The translations under genes and the position numbers were made by a program. From contig JANVFP010000033.1 in assembly GCA_027919835.1 (NCBI GenBank), positions 62,001 to 126,000 on the forward strand: DNA of 64,000 nucleotides, written 5' to 3'. This DNA is from Lentinula raphanica. Taxonomy: Eukaryota; Basidiomycota; Agaricomycetes; Agaricales; Omphalotaceae. Numbering within the stretch: the stretch's first letter is position 1; each line of letters begins with the position of its first letter. Of the stretch, positions 1-11,765 are shown piece by piece. The notes beneath the pieces are model-generated. The model saw only the letters and a list, made by a program, of their open reading frames with translations. It had not been told where the DNA came from and made no database searches.

Positions 1-10
1 CCAGTGTGAT

Positions 11-595
11 CAGCTGAGGCTGTAACTTCTATGCATAACATATGGGCAAGTGCCTGAAGCCCGTTTTGCATAACAGCAGGGCAGTTGCCCACCCCTCAAT
101 AAGCCTCACTATAGCTCACTATAGCAGTGGATGTAATGCATAACAACTTGGGCAACATGTTATGCATAACATATAGGCAAGAACATTTTTCAATATTTTT
201 GAAAAAAAGAATTAAATGTATCTTTTGAAATATCCATTTTTGGAAAAAACTGACACCCCCTATAGGGGGTCTTTTTTTAAGGTCTATCAATATATCCTCA
301 ACCCCTAACCCCTAACCCAACCCCTAACCACCCTAACCCCTAACCAAACCCCTAACCCTAACCTAACCCAACCCCTAACCCCCTAACCCATATTGGCTCA
401 TGTTTGGCACTGAATCAGACCCCTCCCTAATGTTGGGGTTAGCATAGCTAACCCCAACGGGAGGGGCCTGATTCAGTGCTTAATCCCAGTTTAAATATTC
501 ATTTATTGACTGAGTGGATTAGTGCCCCGCTGTTATGCAAAACAGGCCTCAGGCACTTGCCCACTTGTTATGCATAAAACCTACAGCTACAGGTG
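11..595. mobile_element. TIR element with telomere-like array, copy A
   Basis: Non-autonomous DNA element of 585 bp. The left end (CAGCTGAGGC...) and the inverted right end (CACCTGTAGC...) share a long terminal inverted repeat containing TATGCATAACA and GGGCAAGTGCCTGA. A 7-bp target duplication, GTGTGAT, lies at 4-10 and 596-602. Inside, in order, are an AT-rich part, a C-rich telomere-like array (298-389) and an imperfect palindrome (about 411-478). There is no open reading frame of note. A second copy lies at 40485-41070. The superfamily is not assigned: the 7-bp duplication is seen directly, but the transposase that moves it is not visible here. Confidence 0.85.
298..389. repeat. Interstitial telomere-like array (CCCTAA variants)
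   Basis: Degenerate run of CCCTAA and CCCCTAA units within the TIR element at 11-595. The reverse complement is the TTAGGG-type repeat usual for fungal telomeres. It lies inside a transposon with target duplications on both sides, so it is not a chromosome end. Confidence 0.9.
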
Positions 596-602
596 GTGTG
601 AT

Positions 603-2590
603 GGCTGACCTAGTGTGATGAAGAACTGCGAATCGTTTGAGTTTTGCTAGCCTTTATTCGCCATTGCCACTAGACCTCGATGAACAAATCGTGACCGGCG
701 ATGAATTTCGTCTTCAAAGAGTTCTGAGACAAAGCAAAAAATCAGGATCTTCTTCTTCTTCAAAAGTGTCGAGGTGCACCTCCATAGAACATTTCTCCTC
801 CATTTCTGGTTCCCGTCTTATCCCAGTTTGGACCAAGAAGCCGGGGACAACTCAGTGTTATTTGAGGGGCAATTGTCTAGTGATTTTTGAAGCACGAACC
901 GATAAAATATGACTCCATCGTAGTATCCTGTAAGTACGTATATCAGCAAAGCAATTCACAGAATGAACAAGCAACTCACCCTCCATTGCCAATGTGAGAA
1001 GATTCCGATATGCTTTGGGCGTTTCCTGAGCACAGAATGAGGTTGTTTGACCACAAAGAGAGAGACGCAGAGGTGTACTTTTGACCAGAGCTCGATATCA
1101 AGTCCGCCAACAGTAGTTGGAAAAGCCACGGTCACAGAAAATGTCGTGTAAGCGCTCATCGATGGATCTCACAGTTTCGGCGCTTACTCTAATTCAGCGG
1201 TCAACGTTCAACGTCCAACCAGGTATATGTACTACTTCGTCTTAGGAACCACCAGATAAAACAAATCGAAGCTTGAATATCTCCTCTAGTTCCCAACAAT
1301 CGGTAAGACGAATGAGCTATCCTCTAAAGAGCCGATCTGACCACAGCAGGATGCCCAATACCTTGAAAAGTCTGTCAGCGTGTGGCAATTGACAACCAGT
1401 GGACCAAGAACGCAACTAATCGGTGAAGTATATCAATCGATATTCGGCTTTACGTAGTGAATCTGGCAGTGATTCTCTGTGAACGATGGTATCCCTCCGA
1501 GCTCCGCTGTGTCGATTGAGATTGGGTTGTATCGTCCAAGCACCAAATCCAGATATATCAGAGAAAAACCATGGCCAGTAGTCCGCGAAGCTAGGTCGGA
1601 GCCGTTCAAGCTCATAGGTGCAGGTCAAGAACCTAAACATCTTCACGTCAAGCTGAAAATCCTCGTCCAGTATTTCAGATCATTGTAAACGAGCGCTAGC
1701 ATTCTAAGAAGATTCATTGTTCAAGACTTGGCAGCGGCAATCCAGGGGTTTTCATATTCAACGCCCATTTCTTTGAAGCAGAGGTGGGCGTCCAAAGACA
1801 GACCCAAACAGGCACTGTCATAGTATTTCTGTGTCTGGTAGTAGCTGGCCATAGATGGAAGCAATGAAGACGAAGAAAGGTGAGACTGAGGTTGACGACA
1901 GAACAGAGGTTGTACCAGGCAATCCAAACGACTGAGTTACCTAGATAATACCAACTATTTTTGATCATACCATGTGCTACTACCATTATGCAACATCGAG
2001 AACGTTATTAGACACCTGGATACCTTGTGCGTTCACTGGCCAGCATCTATTCGCCGGGAAAGAGCAAAGATTGCTTCTATATCAGGCTCTGAATCGGTAC
2101 ATACTTCGCTCACATATGGACATATGAGGTGTGCGACGTTCAAAAGGTGTTCTTTCTGACAGGGTGTTCTGACGTGAACCTTCAGTCGAGTACTTTCCCA
2201 TGAATTGAGCTGGATTGGGTGTCTAAATTTACGAACAAACTTGATAGAGAATACTACAATCGTTGACACGCAGGCTTGAAGATTTTCAGACTAGAACGTT
2301 GACTTCGCTAACAACGTCGACAACGGCTATGTTCTTAGTGCTAAACCAGAGCGTCAGCATCAGTACTATTCTTCCTAGAAGCGCAAGATCACTCACATGC
2401 TCATGTGCGGCGTGGGCATGAACGACTCGGTAGCGAGAAGCTGTGCTTTGGCTTCGAGAGGGGAGCCTTTCCTTGGTGTAGGATGGAACGATGACCGTAG
2501 GTATCGCCACAGACGAACCAGGAGTGCAAAAACCCAATTTTTCATGACAAGCGTAATACCGTATAGTCTAATGGAATTGGGTTAGATGGA
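603..2590. other. Unassigned stretch, no confident gene
   Basis: Only short open frames on both strands. A few on the minus strand (around 1900-1720, 1646-1416 and 1159-956) have protein-like composition and intron-like borders and may be exons of a gene downstream of the WD40 gene. No family could be recognised and no continuous spliced model could be built. Confidence 0.4.
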
Positions 2591-2793
2591 TCATGAAGAA
2601 AGTGAAGTCGTATTCCTTACGTCCGAGAATTGGACTATGATGAAGGTTTGTATGAGCACGATCCATATGCCGAGAAGGATGCATGCCATCGACTTGATAT
2701 ACTTCTTGCTGATTCGGAGGGTATGGTACTTATCGGAGCTGCCTGGCTCGTCGACGGAACGGGAGTCCCCAACTCGCTTCTTGTACCACAATA

Positions 2794-4129
2794 TTACGTC
2801 GCATGCACGGTTTCCATTGGCCCAGCAACTGCAACAAGGAAGTGGTCATTCGTTGGGTAAGTCTGAACACGATGTGTGAGTTCTTTGAGGATTTGCATGA
2901 TTAAACGGATAAGCTCACCGCAACAGCCTGTACCATACCACCATGAGGATATTTCAAACGCTGTTCGAGCCGGCCGCTCTTGACATCGTAGACCTCAGCA
3001 CATGCACGATCTGTTCCTCCAATGACTTTGGCTTTCCATTCGCTGAAACAAGAATGTTTTGGAAGCGAAAGAGAAATGGGAGCTTGCTCAAATCGCTTGG
3101 CAAGGATCATGCGATCGAGGTCCCACAGTTCGAAGCCTTCAGTGGTACAGGCTATGAAATCTTTGCAGTCTTCATCCAATGTAACCGTAGCCCTGTACCA
3201 TGGAAAAAATGTTCGTTTCAGCGGACACACGCATGGACGTTTGAAGTACGCACATGAACTCTGGGGCATCTGTTTTTCGCCATAATGTATAACCCGTCTG
3301 GACATCAAGCAGAGTACTGTAACATAAAAACAAACGTCAAAAGAGGGTCACGATAGAAATCAGACGGACGTACACAATGCCTCCATACATAGAAAAAATA
3401 AGGAGGTTCCCATTCTTATCGAAACGTACAGTCTTGGGCATGAAACCTGCTTCGAGAGTGGTGAAATATCTTTGTTTGAAATCCCCGTCTGCCCTCAGGG
3501 TCCCCATCAGGACGGAACGGCAGGTGTAAGAAGCCACTATTTGAACGTGGCTTCCAAGAGGTACCTCTCGGGGATATACGTCCAAGGACAAAACTTGCTT
3601 GTGACCAATGCTTCCAACAGGCAACGTGATATTGACGATCTTCCTGTTCAATTCGAAAACCTAGGAGCAGGAGCTTTTCGACAGACACAGACGCAGGAGT
3701 GACATGATCGCTTACCAGCCGTTCATCGATGTAGTCCCAAATTTGTACTTGTCCATCCAATGTACCGAGAAGGAGAACATGACGAGATCTCTGTGCGGAA
3801 TAAAGCCAAGCAAGAGCTGGGAATTTCCCTTTTTCTGGGGGTTGAGTGGCACAAGTGGCACTTGTGGTGCTAGAAGTCCCAGAGTTTCCTACAGGCGAGG
3901 AACTGAATAGGACGCTCTGATGAGTGCTCGTATTCCAGACAGTAACCCCTCCGGGTCCTAGGAATTCATAATTGACCCTGTGCTTCAGAAAGGAACATGA
4001 AGAATGCTTACCAACGGCGGCGAGAAACTTCCCATGAACGGAAAATGCGAGAGATGTAACCGCGTCTTCAGGCCCTTTGAGAGTCGTCAGTTCCTTGTAG
4101 AGTTCTTGAGATCGGAAAAAGTTGATCAT
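2794..4129 (-). CDS. WD40-repeat-like protein, six exons
   Basis: Spliced model on the minus strand: exons 4129-4012, 3957-3716, 3660-3374, 3316-3254, 3192-2919 and 2862-2794. Intron phases agree throughout, giving 350 residues and a TAA stop at 2796-2794. WD-type blade motifs are visible: GVTVWNTST near residue 45, GQVQIWDYID near 115, and FELWDLDRM and AEVYDVKSG in the second half. Such beta-propellers act as protein-interaction scaffolds; the partner is unknown. Just past the stop, in another frame (about 2790-2660), the sequence reads DVILWYKKRVG, which looks like a further propeller strand. A one-base frameshift may therefore have shortened this copy. It ends about 470 bp from the divergent gene at 4602. 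The WD40 assignment rests on motif recognition only. Confidence 0.7.
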
Positions 4130-4601
4130 GATTGGAAGAAAGGAAGAGGGTTTGGTCTTCTTTGTTCGTCACTCTTTTATGAAGGCGCGCTTAATGACAC
4201 GCGAGAAATTCCTGGAAAAGCTCAAATGTCAAGCCCACGCGGTAGATGTAGGAACGGATCATTGGTGTTACCATCTGGATATTCGTTGAGCTGAAATAGA
4301 AGAGAAATTTCACAATTGCTTGACGAGTAATGAAAGGTAGAGAGTCGTTGTGAGTAAACATGGGTCGTGGTAAAAAGAAGTGGGCTATATTGATCTCAAC
4401 GACCACATATATATCTTCTTCACTAGGTAGATAAGCGCCTACGCCTACGTTCGTGCCGTTGCTTGCCGCATAATATTTTGTCAAGACTCGAGATCGATTT
4501 TTCTCCCCGGCCGTATATATATATATATTATAATTAAACCCAGCCTTCAACACTTGCCTGCAACGTTTCTTTGAGCCACTCACACCCCATTCTTCCTTCC
4601 T

Positions 4602-5474
4602 ATGGCATACTTCTCCTCCCAATTCATCGATCAGATGGAGAGATTTCGTGAAGAAGGAACTCCCGGTATGGTCGATCGAACGATTTTCTCCACTGTTCCG
4701 ACCTCAGTGAGTGCATTGTTCATGGAACGTCAGGATCTGATGCTCAATCGACTTTGTATAATGCTAAGAAACAGCGAGTACGATTTACATCTGTGCCTTT
4801 GATCTTCTCGGATGAGGACACTACTACGCCGTCAAAGCCTGAAACTCCTACCCCCTCTTCGAGTCAGTACCCTCGTCGCTTTCCAACCCCCATTGTGTAT
4901 GGCTCCGACTCTGGGAGTGATTCTGAAACTCCTGGATTATCCCATCCTGATTCAGAGGGACGGTCTGGTGGAATACCTAAGCCGGATGGAGAAGCTGGAA
5001 GGCCAGGTCGAGGAGGTTACAGCCTACAGGCGACGCTGAAGTGGTCCGTCAAGAAGTGGAGATCTGTACAGGTTCTCGACTCCGCGTCCTTGCTGCTGAA
5101 TGAACATTCATTTTGACTCTATAAATAACAGGGTTTCATTCGGTCGCGCATCTTGGAAACGCTAGACTGTTCTTTACCCTTATCCGATCAGCCATTGCTA
5201 CCTGTTCAAGCCATTCGGGATCAGGTAAACATAGCCTGGTCATAGAATTCAATGAAGTACTCACACTGCCCCTTAGGCTAGCACCAAGTTCCCATTCTTG
5301 AACGATTATGAGAACTTGTGGGTGGTAGATGATATGATTCGCTCTCGCCTCAAATACGAGAAGACAGCCTTGAAACGTAAAACGGATAGTAGGCTCGCAG
5401 ATGAAGCTCGAGCAAAATCCAAAGAGCATATAACCATCAGTATTCCAGCCTCGAAGAAATCTCGTAATGCTTGA
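4602..5474 (+). CDS. Mushroom-type orphan protein, four exons
   Basis: Exons 4602-4706, 4769-5065, 5132-5224 and 5277-5474 join to 230 residues. The three introns are 62, 66 and 52 bp, and every exon is a multiple of three, so all introns are phase 0. The ATG at 4602 opens exon 1. The protein has a Pro/Ser/Thr-rich acidic middle (SDEDTTTPSKPETPTPSSS), then RPGRGGYSL near residue 115, and a C-terminal block KFPFLNDYENLWVVDDMIRS followed by a basic tail. From memory, GRPGRGGY and FPxLxxYENxWPVxDM motifs recur in large families of uncharacterised Agaricomycete proteins. The function is unknown. There is no signal peptide or membrane segment. The low-complexity middle suggests an intrinsically disordered nuclear or cytosolic protein. 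Confidence 0.7.
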
Positions 5475-6673
5475 GCATGCTGTCCTACATTCAATACTAG
5501 ATGAACTGTATCCTTTGTATCATACTCTTCGAGCATAGAATATACGATAGAAAATCCTCCCTCTGAGGTGCTTCCCCGTTGACGTTAGTAATAGCACCTT
5601 CTGGAATCAGAGTACGGGTTTATCTGCGGGCGATATTATGCAGCATGTACATGATATCTGGGTTATCCTACGATTACAGCTTTACATTTGTTGACTTTAT
5701 CATACCACAGTGCGCGTTCAGAGAGTAGATACTTGCTAGTGTTCCACTGGCACTTGACCTTGGCCACCAAAAGTACATCATGTGCTTATCACGCGTTCGC
5801 GATTGGTTACGCAGTGTGGAATTTCTGCTTTTCTTCCGAATCCAATTAAGTTCCTCATACTGCTTCCGCTCAAGCTGTTTTCTTTTCACGTAGCAGAAAG
5901 CTCAATGCTTTACATTGTAAGGAAACCAGCGCCTAGCCTCTCATCTAGGCAAGGCTTGGTTTGCCTGCGTGTAATATCTTTGGCAACATATCCCAGCAAC
6001 GAAAATCTATTTGGGTTCGACCGGATCAATGAGCTCTGAGAGATGAGTTAGCACATACCCCATCAAGACCTGGAAGCTCCTCTGCACTGCTCAAAACCTA
6101 CAATCTTTAATTTCTACCATCGAGCAAATGTGAAATCCACCTTCGTCGACCTCCATCTCTTCATGCTCTGATCATCTGTAGGTTGGACACCGGACGGACC
6201 CACGCGAGAAGTTTCATCGTATTCGTACTGAGACGACCTTGGAGAGTATCAACCCGTACGCTCCAAGAATCGCACAAACAACGGCTCGTCACCTATATGT
6301 ATATGACCAGCCATGTCTACAAACCGCTGTCCTGCTTTTGCAGTATTTGTGCATGAGTTCCCCTCTATCATCTGGCAGTCGGTCCAATGTGTGAGCAGGG
6401 AGAGATAAGACTCCGAGGAACCTAGCGAAATCCCACTTGAAAACAGCTACACCGTTACTACATCATTGTCCTCGTACACTTCGCAGCAGAAACTTGAACC
6501 AGTGTCGTCGAGCGTTGCATCACAATCCGAGCAATCTCTGTCAAAACCATCTTCTTCTCTACCTCGGTGCCCATCGCCTTGTCAAAGGAAGGAATCATTG
6601 CTGCGACTGTAGCGCCCAACACCGAACAAGCTCATCCCAAAGTTTCCTCACCGCCACCTTCTCTTAAATATTG
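5475..6673. other. Unassigned stretch
   Basis: No convincing gene. Contains one copy of the conserved hairpin at 5921-5965. Short frames at 5782-6039 and 6437-6667 have no recognisable motif. Confidence 0.4.
5921..5965. repeat. Conserved-core hairpin, copy 1
   Basis: The core GCCTAGCCTCTC..TAGGCAAGGC is flanked by GGAAACCA and TGGTTTGCC, which pair with one bulge. The same core occurs at 26715-26768, 52775-52823 and 59549-59597 with different but still complementary outer stems. Confidence 0.7.
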
Positions 6674-7833
6674 CATCAGGAAAAATACCCCTGACCAGAG
6701 GTCTTTCAAAGACACCAGAGATTCTCCCAAAAGTCTAGAGTCTTTCAAATAGTTAAAAGTATCTAGACTCTCAGAACTCTTTGGGAAAAGGGCTCAAAAT
6801 TTGGTTTCCTTGAAATTCTTTAGAATTGTTTCTGAATTGTTCAAAGGTAACTCAGAGATCTCCAAAATGCTCCAGGTTTCTGAGAATAACCTCAGCTCTT
6901 CAGATACTCTAGAGAGCTTGGATACTCTAAGCTGCCTAGGTTTTTTCCAATATCCTGAAGGTTTCTTGAGATTTTTCATGTTCTCTCAATATCTTTGAAA
7001 GATCTTTGAATATCTTTGAATATCTTTGAACATCTTTGAAAGATATTTGAGCTTCTCTGAAGACTTCGAGTGTTTTCAAAAATTCAAAATTTGAGATATT
7101 GAATATGAAATAAGATACTATTGCATCTTAACATCTAGAAGATAGTATAGTGTAATACAGTGTAAATATCAGTTAAAATATTACAACTCACAGTTGTCAA
7201 TAATATAGGTGGTCACATGACCTGCCACCGTAGACTGTGTACAATCAAAAAGAACTTCACCAGGTCAAAATCTGAATATAGCTATAATAACATATACTAT
7301 ATACATTGTTATCTATTATATTTGTTAACATTACACATATATAATGGTTGTAATAATATATTATGATACATATAATCAGAATGTGTTCCGAAATTAATAG
7401 TCATCAAGTTCAAATACAGTATATCATAATATATGAGTGTTAGTAGATATAGTCAATATAAGAGCAATAGATAGAGTATCATATAATGAAGTAAATGTGA
7501 TTGAATAATCTGAACTCATTACAGAGCTTTGGAAAATCTTTGAAAGATATCTAAATATCTCTCAAAGACTTTCAGAGATTCTCAGAGATATTCAAAGATT
7601 TCTAAAGATATTCAAAGATTTTTAAAGATATTCAAAGATATTCAAAGATATTCAAAGATATTCAAAGATATTCAGAGATTTTGAAAGACATTTAAGGAAC
7701 TCTGAAGGCTTTAGGTTTTGGGGGGTGTCTCAGGAGACACCAAAGACACTGAAGACTCTAGAGACCCCAGGCAACCTGAAATTCTTTGAGATCTATGTTG
7801 GGTAGCCCTGAGCACAGAACATTTTTGCTGATG
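6674..7833. mobile_element. CATCAG-ended element with inverted 10-bp arrays
   Basis: The left end reads CATCAGGAAAAAT; the right end reads ATTTTTGCTGATG, its inverted counterpart. Left of centre is a run of about 10-bp units related to ATCTTTGAAT (6991-7065). Right of centre is the inverse unit ATTCAAAGAT, repeated with strict 10-bp spacing at 7561-7690. The middle is very AT-rich. It has no coding capacity. The same layout occurs at 38526-39577, and a related element lies at 57207-57686. No target duplication could be found, so the exact ends are uncertain. Confidence 0.6.
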
Positions 7834-8744
7834 ACTGTCACTTCCGATTCACTGCCTTTGCACAAGAAACAGCTATCATTGACGACCATCTTACCCAGAG
7901 CCAAGACGTACTCAATTACCCTGCTGGAAAGAACGTCAACCATATCTCTCCCTTCGTGAATCGTCTATATCTCCCCACTCTGTGAGCAACGAGGAACGAT
8001 CATATATCGTAGACAAAGACTCACACGTTTGACCTGGTCTAGAAAGTCAGTGGCGATCCAAATTCATGTTCAATTTTGTTGAAATTTACGCTATGATCCT
8101 TCAGTGGATCAAACTCAGTATATGATACCACCAATGACATCGTTCTTGACCTCTGAGGCTGGGAGGTCCCACTAGATTATCTCATTGACTGTGGCCTCAG
8201 TCAAGAGATCGTCTGTTACGTTTTCAGAGTGGTCAATTTCCGTTTGTGACCAGACGCTATTCCCGCCTCAACGTCATTGATTCAGCCATCCAAGCTAACC
8301 TTCCATACCTTTGTCATCGACCCACCAGGATCCCCCGCCCCACTGCACGATCTGGAACGTCAATGCTGTTCTAGGTTCATTGTGCTTCTCGAAAAAGCTG
8401 ACCTCATTATTTCTGTGAAATTCGCAGCCGCGTGCTAAATGGGAGGAGTTTCAATGCATTCTTTGAGGTCGAGCGGCTTGGTGCATTGAGCTACCTTTTA
8501 CGTGCTTCAGGCCTCAGCAACCGGTTGTGTGCATCCTCGTCTGCTCGTTCATTGAGGTTACGCAGCAAGTTCTTCGCTCGTCGAGAGGGCAATGGCAACT
8601 GGTGATGGCAAGACGGCCTATCTAATTTGCTCTCATGGAAGCTTTATACATAATCTCGACTCATGAGTCTTAGGTTTTGAAAAGCGGGATCCGAATGCAA
8701 GTATTGGGGGTAGTCAATAAAAACGCCCTGTTTATCAAGCGCTC
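7834..8744. other. Unassigned stretch upstream of the Ulp1-like gene
   Basis: A plus-strand open frame directly after the element (7826-7980) is protein-like but unrecognised. Earlier exons of the Ulp1-like gene could lie here. Nothing else can be supported. Confidence 0.35.
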
Positions 8745-10569
8745 ATGTATGCGGAAGACGCTCACTGCAGTAGCAGTATCTTATCACATTCAGACATTTC
8801 ACAAATTGCCAAAGCCAGCCCAGGACTGAGCATTATTTGCCAATTGCGTAGTCTTTGCTCTTTTCACAACTCGGGAACCAGGCGTAAAGACTTGAGAGTA
8901 GACGATCTCAATTCAGTGAGTCTGGTCGACATTTCTGGTTTCCATTGAATGGCACTGATGTTTCATTACGATTGCTATTGATGTCTTGAAGGTTGATCGG
9001 GAACCGTTCATCGTTCATGAATACAAATGGAAGTACAAAGCGGCAATGTTAACGGTACTCAGATCGTTCTGCGTCCTTTTGCATTCTAAATTTATTGTCA
9101 GCAGCAATGGAAATAATACTGATATCTGAAGCGATACTTCCACCCCCAGGAATGTTGGCTACCTGCCTGAATGATCTGGGTGAAAGCCTTGAACATTGGT
9201 TTCTGGAAACCGGATTTCCCTTGCCTCATAGTGAAGCACAGCGGGCTAGTTTCACATTTGAGAGTTGGTTGGAGAAGCTGGACGAAGCTATAACAGTGAA
9301 GTCGCAATATCACTGGAAAAAACTCATATCCGGCGAACTCGAATCGTATCAGTTTATCCTCAACAAAAGGGCAAGGTTTCGCAATATAGAAGTGCACAGA
9401 ACACAGCTTCTGAAGATCTTCCTCGAAGCTATCAAATTGTGTAGGGCTGAAGGACACTCATCGTTGGAAGCGATCATTTCCCACCAACATCTTTTGTTCA
9501 AACGTGCTAGCTTGGCCTTTTTGGCTATGAGCCAGGGACTCGAGCGGACAGTCAATTCATGGAAAGACATGCACTCTGCGGTAGCAGATACGTTGTTGAG
9601 CAAAGTGCGTGTGTACTAAGCTCTAGGAAACATCTATCTATGACATTGAACATAAATCATTCAGCGAATATCTGTCCTACAAGGGGCAAGCAAGGAATAT
9701 ATGTTTCCAAAGACAACCTGGAATGACGAACATAGCATCAATCATGACGATCTCAACCGCATGCTGTCCTTGAAATGGCTCAATTCTAATCTCATGAACG
9801 TCTTCATATCGAAGCTCAACGCCAAATTTTCTCATCCAAACGGTCAACAATGTGTCGCATATCTGGATACCAATTTTGCATATCACTACGTTCTTCCCGC
9901 GTCAAAACCGCACCACACCCTCAAAAATTCCGAAGGCGAGATCAGATCCAAACCATTGAAGGTGGGCATTCGAATTGAACTTACTATATCACACCAGGAT
10001 AAAGCTTGTACTTAGGCCCTCAAACCTCGTTTTGAGAACGGGAATATCAGGCTGATATTTCCTCTCAACATGAATAATACGCATTGGTTTGTAGGGTCAA
10101 TCTGCGGGGCTTCATCAACAATCCAAGTCTTCGATTCATTAGAAAGAGAGAGTGCAAATACCCAACTCTACCAGACCGCATACAAGGTAAGCTGGTGGAT
10201 CATATTACAATTTCAAATTCTGTTAAGTTACAAAATGCGTGAACAGAACATGCGGCAGGTATGGAAAGTACTTGTGGAGGCATGGTCCGACACCTTAGGG
10301 AATCAAGAGCAGGAATGGAAACTTGAAATCCATTCCAAAGTAAGTGCATCCTATGGATCACGATTCACTCCGCGGCTACTGAGTGTTACAAGATACCTAG
10401 GCAAGTCAATAATTCAGATTGTGGAATTTTCGCGATCATGTACATGTTGCATTTGGGATACGGTCCACACATAAATAATGAGCAAGTGCCAGTCTCATAC
10501 CGCTTGCCCTCTCAGTCGAAAAACTTGGCGGGTTTGCATTTACTCTTATTAGAGGAACTTGGATTATGA
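8745..10569 (+). CDS. Ulp1/SENP-type (C48) cysteine protease, possibly frameshifted
   Basis: Multi-exon gene whose C-terminal half carries the C48 catalytic signature. NNTHWF (catalytic His) is near 10079, FDSLE (Asp) follows, and NNSDCGIFA (catalytic Cys in DCG) is at about 10410. Exons that splice cleanly are roughly 9107-9604, 9665-9961, 10016-10186 and about 10245-10339. A further exon, 10401-10569, ends in TGA. Probable earlier exons are 8745-8915 and 8992-9054. C48 enzymes cut SUMO-like modifiers from proteins. In Agaricomycetes they form large, often transposon-associated families. The junction 10339/10401 is off by one base for the DCG frame, so this copy may be a recent pseudogene or use an unseen splice site. 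The joint just upstream of 9107 also misses by one base. The N-terminus is uncertain. Confidence 0.65.
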
Positions 10570-10691
10570 TCTGAACCGGGAAGTAACAAGGGTTTGGCCG
10601 GATGTAGATTGCAATAGTGCTCTTCGAATGTAGAACAATCAACATGTTTGTCGGATATGCAAGTAGAAAATCTCTGGGACTTTTGGTGAGC

Positions 10692-10797
10692 CGTGAACGT
10701 TGAACGCGTGAATGCGTGGACGTTGAACGCGTGAAATCGTGGACGTTGAACGCGTGAAATCGTGGACGTTGTAGTACGCGTGAAATCGTGAATGTTC
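10692..10797. repeat. Minisatellite, about 23-bp unit
   Basis: About four imperfect tandem copies built around GTGGACGTTGAACGCGTGAA, one interrupted by a short insertion. It lies between the convergent Ulp1-like and dioxygenase genes. Confidence 0.85.
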
Positions 10798-10982
10798 AAA
10801 CATGCGCATCAGACTAAAATTCTTCAAGAAAGAGAGAGAAATGTATAGTTACAGTTCCTTTCATGTTTTGAGGCTTGTTCAAAGGAGAGCTAAGGAATCA
10901 CACATCTCCAGCATCTGTATGAGCACATATAACATCTATATGAGGCGCTCTCATAAACTACACAATAGGAACATCATAAAAT

Positions 10983-11765
10983 CTATTTCAGCAAGTCTAG
11001 CCCCTCCCTCCACATTTCCCGGCGGTATGCTAACCATTTCTTCAACAACTTCGGAGATGCATGGGAATGAAAATCTTTGTCCGACATGAACCCATTGTGA
11101 CACCAACGAAAAAGACCGGCAGCAGAGTATAGTGTGATAGACGATCGAGTTTCCCCCATTTTTATACTGATGTTAGAGTGTTCGAGCAAAGCAGACGGGA
11201 TAAGAATGACCGTTCCCGGTGGAAACTCGAGAACAAGGCCGATGTCCCATAATATCAAATGACCTCCAAACTGATAGTTATATGAGCCCACGGCAAAAAC
11301 AGCACAAAAACCATATATGAGATTGAGGAAGTCTCGATGGCGAAGAGTGACGGCAAGCAAGAAGTTGACATGAGCGCCAGCCCAAGCACAATTTGGAAAG
11401 TTGCGCTCGAACTCGGGGTTATCTTCATGGAGAAGGTTGAGGACATTGTCATACAAATGATGCAGGTTCGGGAAGTAAGAACGGAAATAATCTGAGAGAG
11501 GAAAAGTGATTATTCAGTCGTTATTGGGGGACAAATCGAGGACTCACGGTCGCATAGTCGAGCAACACGTTGAACGTCGGGATCGTCACGGAGTTGCTGG
11601 ATGACCTTGGCGTTACTATCTGTATGAGCAAACATGGCAGGGCGTCTCTGGCCACCGCCAAAACTGCCTCCCATGGGTATTGCATCGTATGTTCCTCGCG
11701 AGTTCGGCTTCCTCTTCATGGGCGTAAAGTTAAGTACCTTCTGAGCCACAGGATACAGTAAAGCT
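10983..11765 (-). pseudogene. TET/JBP-like 2OG-Fe(II) dioxygenase, 5'-truncated
   Basis: Exon 11765-11548, intron 11547-11492 (56 bp), exon 11491-10983 ending in TAG. The protein reads GGSFGGGQRRP near its start, then LRHRDFLN (the HxD iron-binding pair), GGHLILWDI, PSALLEHSN (second iron-binding His) and FRWCHNGF. A late Arg in GETRSS or GLFRW fits 2-oxoglutarate binding. This matches, from memory, the expanded mushroom oxygenase family linked to TET/JBP enzymes, which oxidise methylated bases in DNA. The actual substrate is inferred. All visible catalytic residues are intact. The open frame runs straight into the AT-rich element that begins near 11754-11765, so the N-terminus is lost or replaced. 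It is convergent with the Ulp1-like gene. Confidence 0.65.

Noticed and set aside
298..389. Possible chromosome end
   Set aside because: The array is enclosed by TIRs and a 7-bp target duplication and is repeated at 40.8 kb, so it is transposon cargo, not a telomere.
637..912. 91-codon open frame next to element A
   Set aside because: No recognisable motif, serine-rich low complexity, no splice partner; insufficient for a gene call.
7561..7690. CRISPR-like regular repeat array
   Set aside because: Units are 10 bp with no spacers, in a eukaryotic transposon.
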